11,633 nucleotides of DNA from Phoronis ovalis (lineage: Eukaryota; Phoronida; Phoronidae): positions 1 through 11,633 of the forward strand of contig JAOXYB010051624.1 in NCBI GenBank assembly GCA_028565635.1, in the 5' to 3' direction. The notes below the pieces were generated by a model. The model did no database searches. It had not been told where the DNA came from and was given only the letters and a program-made list of their open reading frames with translations. Positions 1-8,600 of this stretch are shown piece after piece. A program made the position numbers and the translations under genes. Position 1 is the stretch's first letter; each line of letters begins with the position of its first letter.

Positions 1-723
1 ATGCATGATGTATTATATTCTTTTCTAATGTAAAAAAACAATAATGTTAAAAAAATATAATCCTACACATTGGATGGTTTTCCAGGAGAGTCCTAACTAG
101 CATGCTTTTCTAAAATCTATCCTTTTTTCAAGTTTCGAGGACTATGACTTTTCAGAATAACCCCCGTTTTCTGCGAATTTCTTAATGATTATGCAGTCCC
201 ATATCATGCCGAAGTGCGGGGACCGGGCATGATGTCAGTATTAGTAGTGATGGAGAAATAACAATCACTTGATAAATCTCATCCTGCAGAAAAGCAACAT
301 CTGCAAACCCATCCAGAGTTTGGTTTATGCAGCATGTCACAAGAGAAAAATTATCACGGAATGGTAGCTGTTAAAAATATATCAGTTTTTATGGTATTTC
401 TACAATTTTGAGTATTTAATAGGTAACAATCCTATTGAAAAGAGTTTTGTGTTATTTTTAAACACTTTTTTCATATTATTGACAATTATATATACACACA
501 CATACACGACGAATTTCGAGGATGTTCTAAATTGTTAACTAAGGGCTTTCTCCATATTGTTTAACACAATTATATGTAACAGTTGCAATATCCATCATTA
601 TCACTTTCTTTCAAGTATTATTAATTTGTTACTTTGAATTTGTGAATTATTTAAATTCTTCAACATTCTTTGATTAAATTATTTTGTAATATAGTTATAA
701 CATACGCAATACATACAATACAT

Positions 724-872
724 AAAAGTTGGTTAAATTTTCAAAAAGCTATATGAATTATTGTCTGTTGCGTAATTCTTGACATACAATGATCATGATA
801 CAGCTACAAGGTCAAATTTGGGGCAAACCACCATGTTCATCCTAGAAAATTTAGCAACCCAGGCAGTGACAA
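724..872. repeat. Diverged direct repeat, copy A
   Basis: Shares an ordered series of blocks with 965-1189: AAAAGTTGG, TCAAAAA, TGAATTATT, TCTGTTG, TTGACAT, ACAAGGTCAAATTT, GACAAAC/GGCAAAC, AAAATTTA and a GTGAC near the end. The copies differ by many substitutions and indels. Block order is colinear and on the same strand, so this is an old local duplication or two insertions of one dispersed repeat. No coding potential is seen. Confidence 0.6.
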
Positions 873-964
873 GCCAATAATAATAATATTAATATATGTT
901 TAATAACTTTTTCAAATAATGTTGGTAACATGCAAACACGACACTTAAAACAATATAAATAAAT

Positions 965-1189
965 GAAAAGTTGGAACATAAAAAAAATATATTACTAGGT
1001 ATGTCAAAAATAAGGCATGAATTATTTGTGTCAAATTTTCTGTTGGGCAATTTTTGACATGTAATGTTTACATTGGCTAAACTGACCCGATGATAATAAT
1101 AGTAACAAGGTCAAATTTAGGACAAACTCGATTGGGTTGAATTATTACGCTGTAACCTAAAAAATTTATCATCAATCAGCGGTGACCAG
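965..1189. repeat. Diverged direct repeat, copy B
   Basis: Partner of 724-872. It is longer, mainly through insertions near 1025-1037 and 1068-1098. The best conserved block is ACAAGGTCAAATTT at 1104-1117, matching 806-819. The family is not recognised. Confidence 0.6.
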
Positions 1190-1610
1190 AACTTATAAAT
1201 TTAACTCGTTTAAATTATGTTTAGAGACGATTTTTCTAAATAATTTTAATTTTGTCAATTTTTTAAATAAAATTTTAATATGTATCTAGAATTTAATCTC
1301 CTAGTACTACATGTGATTGTAAGCCCGGATTAACTGTAGCCCACATATGTATTGTTTTGTACTTGATGTTTATTTGTAACTGGCCTGATGTAATTTGTGT
1401 CATTGTTATATTTATATTGGTATATATTGTTACATATAATTATATTACCTGGAACTAAGTTATATTAGTCCCAGTTATTACCTTGGTGCTTTTTGTTTGT
1501 TTGTTTTGTACTGTATTTTTTTGCTAAAGGACCGCCTTGGCTAATACACTTATTTATGTAAACATGTGTACAAAAGACGACGAGTGATGACTGAAACAGG
1601 AATAACTGCA

Positions 1611-1618
1611 TGATGTCA
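1611..1618 (-). promoter_or_regulatory. ATF/Jun-type CRE variant (TGATGTCA)
   Basis: Reads TGACATCA on the minus strand. This one-base CRE variant is the same as the ATF2/c-Jun site I recall from the c-jun promoter. It is the most distal of three CRE-type sites within 162 bp upstream of the gene. Confidence 0.4.
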
Positions 1619-1646
1619 TTATTTGCTAAAAATAGATTAAATAAGC

Positions 1647-1687
1647 TACTCGGAAAGTTGCGAATATACTCGAAATTATCCGAGTAT
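1647..1687. repeat. Short overlapping inverted repeats in the promoter region
   Basis: TACTCGG at 1647-1653 pairs with CCGAGTA at 1680-1686. The inner ATACTCG at 1666-1672 pairs with CGAGTAT at 1681-1687. The right arm can thus pair with either left arm. It lies between two ATF-type sites. It could be a protein-binding palindrome or chance. Confidence 0.35.
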
Positions 1688-1705
1688 GTTTAATCACCAT
1701 GGGAA

Positions 1706-1713
1706 TGACATCA
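1706..1713 (+). promoter_or_regulatory. ATF/Jun-type CRE variant (TGACATCA)
   Basis: The exact reverse complement of the site at 1611-1618, 59 bp before the perfect CRE. Clustering of three related bZIP sites supports a function more than any one alone. Confidence 0.4.
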
Positions 1714-1764
1714 TTTTTGTACCTATATTTAGTAACATAATGATTTCATTTGGTGAAGCTATAT

Positions 1765-1772
1765 TGACGTCA
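1765..1772. promoter_or_regulatory. Perfect CRE palindrome (TGACGTCA)
   Basis: TGACGTCA is the full palindromic cAMP-response element bound by CREB/ATF-family bZIP dimers. It lies 171 bp before the first in-frame ATG of the phosphatase gene and 154 bp after another ATF-type site. Position is consistent with a proximal promoter, but no transcription start is visible. An 8-bp CpG-containing perfect match in DNA this AT-rich is less likely by chance than an AT-rich motif. Confidence 0.55.
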
Positions 1773-1942
1773 CCATGTTTGAGACGAAGCAGCTGGGTCG
1801 AAACGGTCAGTTTCTGGTCTAAATATATCATTAAGATCACTCCTTGTTTAGATTTTCCAAGAAGGTAAAACTACTCACATCATTTAAAAAAGGATCCTTA
1901 GTCGTGAAAGAAATTTCGGAAAAGAATACAAATACCAGTTAT

Positions 1943-2618
1943 ATGCGTAAACAGGTGACAGATATAATCGAAACCAATGTGGTTTGTTACCAACGTTCTG
2001 TAAGTTGTCCGGTACCTACAGCCAACTTAATTTCAAAGAAAGATAACAGCGAAAACAAAAGACTTGTTATGACTCTTGGAGTATCTCTTCTAATGCCGTC
2101 GTATAGTTTAAGCGAGAGGCGAGAGGGCCTAAAGCTTTGTTTAGTCCCTCTTAGGTGTATGGCTAACGGCCCTGCTGCCAAAAAGTGTAAAACTAGTCAT
2201 GATGCTGTTGATACAATTGTGAAATCTTTAAGTTCTCTCAACTTAAATTTTGGTGCTCCAAAAACGGTGCACCCAATGGACTTAGCTGCTATGATTAGGA
2301 GACCTTGTCACAGAAAACCTTTACTGCTTATAGATTGTCGATCTTTTTTGTCATACAATAAAGATCATGTACAGGGTGCTATTAATATTAACTGTACAGA
2401 TAGGTTCTCTAAAAGGCGACTTGCTCAAGGAAAGTGTACGCTTACTGATTTAATGCCTTCTCAACAAGGAAAAGAAAAATTAAAAATTCATAATCATAAA
2501 GAAGTTTATGTATACGATGATGAAACGGCAGATATTAACCATTTATCAGCGGCGTCACCTTTATATTTACTGTTAACAACCTTGCTCAGGGATGGACAAG
2601 AACCCTTTGTCTTAAAAG
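1943..2618 (+). CDS. DUSP10: DUSP10 coding exon 1: N-terminal extension and rhodanese/MAPK-docking domain
   Basis: The frame is open from 1835, after an in-frame TAA at 1832-1834, to the donor. The first ATG is 1943, with a poor context (T at -3). ATGs at 2069 (G at -3) and 2093 (MPSYSL...) are alternatives giving 387 or 379 residues. The rhodanese domain starts near residue 108 (VHPMDLA). It shows LLLIDCRSF at 127-135, then [14 protein letters not shown], then the basic cluster KRR at 157-159. That cluster aligns with the kinase-interaction motif of MKPs that grips the acidic common-docking site of p38/JNK. DCR keeps a Cys but the domain is a non-catalytic docking module in this family. The exon ends AAAAG|GTGAGT, splitting Gly226 after its first base. 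A pyrimidine-rich AG at 1850-1851 could instead be an acceptor, which would put the true N-terminus in an exon farther upstream. Confidence 0.88.
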
Positions 2619-5600
2619 GTGAGTTGACACACAAAAAAATTCAATATAATACCTTCTATGTAGTTTCAATTCGATAATAACTTTAAGATCAAGTTTTAAT
2701 ATAATTTTTTGTATTGTAAATAATATTTCTGTAAATATACCAAAAAAATTAGTATGAAGTTTTTAAATAATAATGTTTTTCAAAAATAAATAACTTTTAC
2801 AATGGAACTTAATATAATTATGGCCCTAAGAATATTTCTAATGTAACCTGTAAAATTTATAAATATATTATGAAATATTGTGCCTCGCCAGCAACTGAAA
2901 TATAAATCGAATTTATAAACAGAGCAAGTGATTGCTAAAAAACATATTTCAAGCACACATTTAATAAAAACGTCAATTGTAGAGAAAAATTGTAACAATT
3001 ATTTTTATTCTGTAAGTACCTGTTGATTACTTTAAACTTAGGTGTTGTGGAAATATTTTGCTTTTATTACATTGACTTTTCTTTCTGAATTATTTTAGCT
3101 GAATGATCAAATTAAATCCCCTTGGACATAATATTATGCTTCTTAAAAAAGAAAATCAGGATGGATGATAGCAACTACAATATTATTAACATCTTAGATA
3201 AACTTGAATTACCCGAAAGCAAAATGATGGATGCTGGAGTAGTTAATTTTTTATTTTGATTAGCTCTGTAGTAGCTCACCTGTCTTCAGTTTGCACCTGT
3301 CCAATATTCCCCGTTTGTTGATCTCTTTGAACAAAGTTCCTAAATATAAATTAGTATCTAATCTAATACTAGAAATGACAACTAAACATAGATATCAAGA
3401 TTACTCTCAATAACAACTAAGGTATTAATGAGCTTACTACCAACTGGTTTCAGTTTAGTAGGAACTGTTTATGATGTAACAATGTTAAAAAAAAAAAAAA
3501 AAGTTTTTCCTGCAAAAAAAAAATCCTGCAGAAATTTGTTCTCCAGCAAGTGTTGTAAATTGATAGAAATGGTTTATTGTGTGGGAAGTAGACAAGGAGA
3601 TGTAATTAAATCAAGTTGTTCCAAATTTCTAAGAATCCTTGATCATGATTTTGATGATGTGAAATATGTACAAAATTGTTGACTAATTGTGGTCATTTTG
3701 AGTAATCAGGTTCAAGTTGGTTATTCATTCCCATGCATTGTTCAGTATTTGCTAGTCATTATAATTCCTATTATAACTAAGATATTTGTCTATGTTGATA
3801 CTTTTGGTAGAAATAAAAAAATTATTATTTCAGTATATTAAAGTGTTTGAAATTTGAAAAACTAAAGAAACTTGAAATTCATAAGTTTTTTAGAAACTAG
3901 TAAAACCATAAAAATTAGAAATTTAATGGCTTTGGAAAGTTATTAAACAATAACATGTTACCAATATGTTATGCACTCGAAGATGATAGTTATGAACACT
4001 AGCACTATAAACCTACAGTAGGTTTCATTTCAATTTCTGTTGTTGTTTTTGTAGAAAAAGTTATTTCCAGCCTATAAATTGCCATAATCCATGAAAATGG
4101 TTTTTGACTTCTGTAAATTATCCAATCCTTTAATAATGGGTAGCAAAGTATCATGGGTATTTTGAAAAACTGTAAATCTAAAAAAGACGTGTATAAATTT
4201 TGAGAAATTATGCAGGTATGAATTTTGGGTCCACATGAATGGGGAATTGTGTTTCAAAATCCCTGCCTTTATATATCCTCCAAGCATTTTCCAAAACTGG
4301 ATCCTCTGCTAATCTGGTGAAAAAACCAGATCCTCTGCTATTTTGGTCAAAAAATCAGATCCACTGTTTCAGCACCTGCCTATATAGACAGAAACCCGAG
4401 TGCCCCCACTGGGCTGTGAAATATAGTCAACGCTCTTTTTTCACACTTAGCTCATGCACAGAATGTTTAAAGTTATTAAATTTTCACGATCTTTTTAATA
4501 TTTAAGTTATTTTAGCTTCCTTAGAATGATGATATTTAAGATATGAAACAGATACTTTGAATTATGACAAAAATATAGGTATTTTTCGTGTGCAGATTTT
4601 GTATAAATGAAAGTTAATGCTGATATTTAAAAAAAAGTATTACGGTTTTGTTAGAAACATTGCTTTCCTTTAATAAAATATTCTAAATTGTACAGTTGGC
4701 TAACCTGGCACATTTCAGTTTAATCTTTGGAACTCAACCTCTTTGTCCAGACTGTGAGTCATAAGTCATTACACTTTATACCTACAGCATGACATATTGA
4801 ATTGATAACAAACTCATTATAAACACATCCAGTTGCCAGAAAGTTCTATGAATTTGGATCTAATTAACGAAAAGTAAATAAAAATAAAAATGAAATTAAA
4901 ATTTAGTTAAATTTTTTGAAATCAACTGCGAACAACTATCATAAGACTTTCCATGGCAGTCACCTTCATCAGCGTAGATTCATGGATAAAAAAGTAGTAA
5001 AAAGGAAAATTGTAAAATGTCTTAATGATGACACACAATCATAAAAATGTTTATAATGTGTTTTATTATTGATATCACTCTGCTGTTCTTAGTGGTGTGA
5101 TTTATTATGGGCTCAGTTGTAAATATTGCTGTTTCACATAGGATGAGCAACTGAAAAACTATTCTGTAATTGCTATTTTGCTTGGCTTTTGTTCATGAAT
5201 ATGATTACATTAAACAATATTTTTGTCTATTAGTATAAAAAAATACATCCTACACCTATCAATCAGTACTCTTTTTACAATATAGTTCCAGCTTTAATCA
5301 TTTTTGTCATCCTATCCGACTAATTAGGCTAAGAAACAAAAATATGCATCAGAAACAATATGTCTTATATCAAAAATTAAATCTGAAAATCTATACACCA
5401 TTACCCTAAGTCAATAATGAGGCATGGTAGGAATTCATAAGTTCTACACACATTTAAAGTATGATCTCAGCTTGTAGAAAGCAATGTGGTTTGATATTTC
5501 TTTGGTTTTTTGGATATTCGATGATTCACCATGGTGATGCATCACATGGATTATTGTAGACTTCTTGTCTGGTTGCTATGAGCACCAGAAGTTGTCCTTA

Positions 5601-8600
5601 TCCTGGTGAATCACTCCAGCTTAACAAACACAATATTGTGATAATCAATCCTGAATCTTGAATCATGGTCTTTGCAATTTGATAAAATGTTAATGATGAG
5701 TTGTCGTCTGCAATAGATTCTACTTGTTATTTTCTGTTGCCAAGTGAGCAACAGTAGGTGTGGAAAATGAAAGTTAGAACCATAGAGTTGTTTAGTAAGT
5801 TTTGCATAATTCTGGTAATCAGGTATATAGTCGTGAGTATATTTAAAAGCTAATAATCAGAATTTAAAATCTTTATTTATCATTATTTGCAAAATGTTCA
5901 TAATTTCTATTGACTTCTCCCTTTCAGGTGGCCTTAATGCATTCAGGGAACACAACAGTGATCTATGTGAAAATTCTTTAATCAGCCCTGGTAGATGCGA
6001 GTCCTTGTGTAGCCCAAGTACACCTTTGTTTGTGGCTGAAAGTGCTATACCAACATGTACTGCCTCACAGATCCTTCCATTTTATTACCTAGGTGAGTTT
6101 TTAAAAACTTTTATTTGATTTTTAAAAATTAGTTTATGGTAGTAGAATGTGTTTGTAAAACTATGTTTGCATTTTTTTGCAAGTTTAAGTAAGTAAATAC
6201 CATATATTATACATATAAGCACAACTGTATTGTAATATACTAGGTGTTAGTTAAAAAAAGCTTTGTATTTAAATATTGCAATATATTGGAAAATTTTCAT
6301 TAATTTTATCAACCACGATAGCTAGCTTGCCTGCTATTGGTTAATATATTGGTGACTCACACCTTATCATTTCTTGCTGCTATTGTTTTTATTTTGCAGC
6401 TTACTGTTATCTGTATAAATATGACATCAGCTTTGCTATTTAGAATTTTTGTGCTTTTGCCATAAAATTTAAAAACCTATTTTTCTGCACTCAATCTTAT
6501 GAAGCTGTGAGGAAATTTCATGTTTTAACAATCATTTTTCTCATACTGTTTAATTCTCACTGCAGAATAAAGTATAGAAAAATAATGCACAAGTCATTAG
6601 ACCCTACCCTATGTACATATGAAAAATAATCTTATTGTTCTTAAAAATGGCAAAGTTCCTTAGTATAATTGTGACAGTGAATCATAAGTTAATGGGAATT
6701 ACTATAGTCCATTTATTGACCAAAGGCTATTTTTTCTTTTTAAAATAACAGCTACATGCTAACTTTATAATGGCATTGATCCATTCTTTAAGACACAATG
6801 CAGAATTAACAATGGAATGAAGCCAGAATAACACTTTATGGTATATGCATAAGCCATTCCAATTTGTGTTAAATTCAAGAAAAATGATATTGTTATTATG
6901 TTTTTCTAGGAAATGAAAGAGATGCAGGAGATCTCCAATTGTTGCAAGAACTCAAAATTACATATGTTCTGAATACATCAAATCACATTCCAAATTTTCA
7001 TGAAAACCAGGGTATAAAATACAAGCGACTACCTGTCTCAGACAATGCACAACAAAACCTAAAGCAACATTTTCAAGAAGCTTTTGATTTTATAGGTGAG
7101 TATTATCAAGATATGCATTTTGTCTAATTCAATCAGTTTTTTTATGAAAAATTGACAAATATTTCCTTTTTACAATTATTTTTGACATTCATTTGAATCT
7201 GTAAGTTTTTAAACCTTACATCTTACATTGCATTTTTATTTGTCATCGTCCTGGAATATGCCTTCTCAAATTATTTCATTTCCTGGCATTTTTTTACTCT
7301 TCTAGATAGTTAGGGTTTTATCATTACACTTTTCAATACCAATCACTTTCATTTACTTCTAGGGTGACTCACAGTATAATGTTTATTGAATTTATTGTAC
7401 TGTCACTACCAGTATGTCATGATTGTGACGATTAAATATGCCATATTCTACATGTACTCACTTTAATGAAATTAGAAAAGCTTTCAAATGTGATATATGA
7501 AATCTCCTATTATAATGAATCCCTTGATGAGTTATTATAATAAATTGCATCATTCAATAATTTCTAATGAAATTATTGAATGATGCTATTTATTATTATA
7601 AATTACAAAGTAAGAAATGGGAAATGGACTAGGGAAGCTTGTCTTTGAACAATTTAAATTTTATGTCTCAATTAACAAGGATAAAATCATTTCCCATTAA
7701 TCGGACATATTACTAATTATTCTTTCTCACCTTTCTTGGATATGACTCATTTTTAAATTTCGATTTCTAGAACTTAAAGATTAGAAACATATCAGAAACT
7801 GTTTCATAGTTTCTGTCAACATTGTAGAAAAAACAGTATATCAGGGAGACCTCAGGAAACTGTTTAGTAATTTGATAAATATATGACTCACTATTTGATT
7901 TTTTAAAGCAATACAATACAGTAGTATTAGTAAAATGATACAGTTATTTTGCTGTAGCAAGCTAGTACAAAGTCTTATTATTTTGTTGAATGAGAAAATT
8001 AAAAAATACAATTCAAAGGAAAATCTAATTATGCAATAAACTCAATGACATATGGTTGTCACCATCTTGGCTGAATCATAAGTTTGTTAATTACTAACAA
8101 ACTAATTAGTTTGCAGCTCAATTAAACTACAATAAAATGTAAAGCCCATCAATTGATCTGCTTGTTGCTGGAAACAGATTAAACCCCACAAGAGTTATGT
8201 AATAAAATATATTTTATGACCAACAGCAGATCTATAAGTCACAAATAGCCTATCCTACATAACATTAGGATACTTGCCTCATAAAACCTATATTTCAGAA
8301 CTAATGTTTATACACCCACTGAATCATATATTGATGCAACCTTCTGTAACTTAGCATAACTATTAGAATCCAAGTAAACAGATTTCAATTTGATATGCAC
8401 GATGTGTATTACAAATTATAACTGGAAGAAACATCCTTGTTATGCTTAGCCTTTGTTTAAAATGTAAGCAAAGCTAATATAACAACTTTATGGATTTCGT
8501 TAATTAAAGAAGATTAACAAGTGAATAAAATGTTATATAACAGAATTTATCCATAATGTGATGATACACACAGATTGATATATAAAAAAAGTTAGTTGCC

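Larger units (their letters stand above)
1..1600. other. 5' flanking DNA, no gene recognised
   Basis: No reading frame of recognisable family or convincing codon structure is seen on either strand. The stretch is very AT-rich. It holds a small inverted repeat (TCATGCC at 204-210 with GGCATGA at 226-232), a short TATACACACACATACAC run near 489-507, the diverged repeat pair described separately, an imperfect foldback near 1451-1472 (GGAACTAA / TTAGTCCC), and a (TTTG)n run near 1492-1508. Confidence 0.6.
2619..5927 (+). other. DUSP10: Intron 1 (3309 bp, phase 1)
   Basis: Begins GTGAGT and ends CTCCCTTTCAG. It is AT-rich with no recognisable second gene on either strand. Contents noted: A16 and A10 homopolymers at 3487-3502 and 3514-3523, a 17-bp near-palindrome at 4009-4025, a three-unit 29-bp tandem repeat at 4291-4377, and inverted repeats at 5522-5613. 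The few open frames inside lack family motifs. Confidence 0.9.

Noticed and set aside
3428-3682. 84-codon open frame within intron 1
   Set aside because: It is built around the poly(A) runs (Lys strings), has no recognisable domain, and lies wholly inside a well-defined intron.
4291-4377. CRISPR-like array (29-bp repeats)
   Set aside because: The repeats are directly abutting and imperfect, have no spacers, and lie in an animal intron.
4239-4505. 88-codon open frame over the minisatellite in intron 1
   Set aside because: The frame is kept open partly by the 29-bp repeat, and the predicted peptide shows no family motif or splice support.
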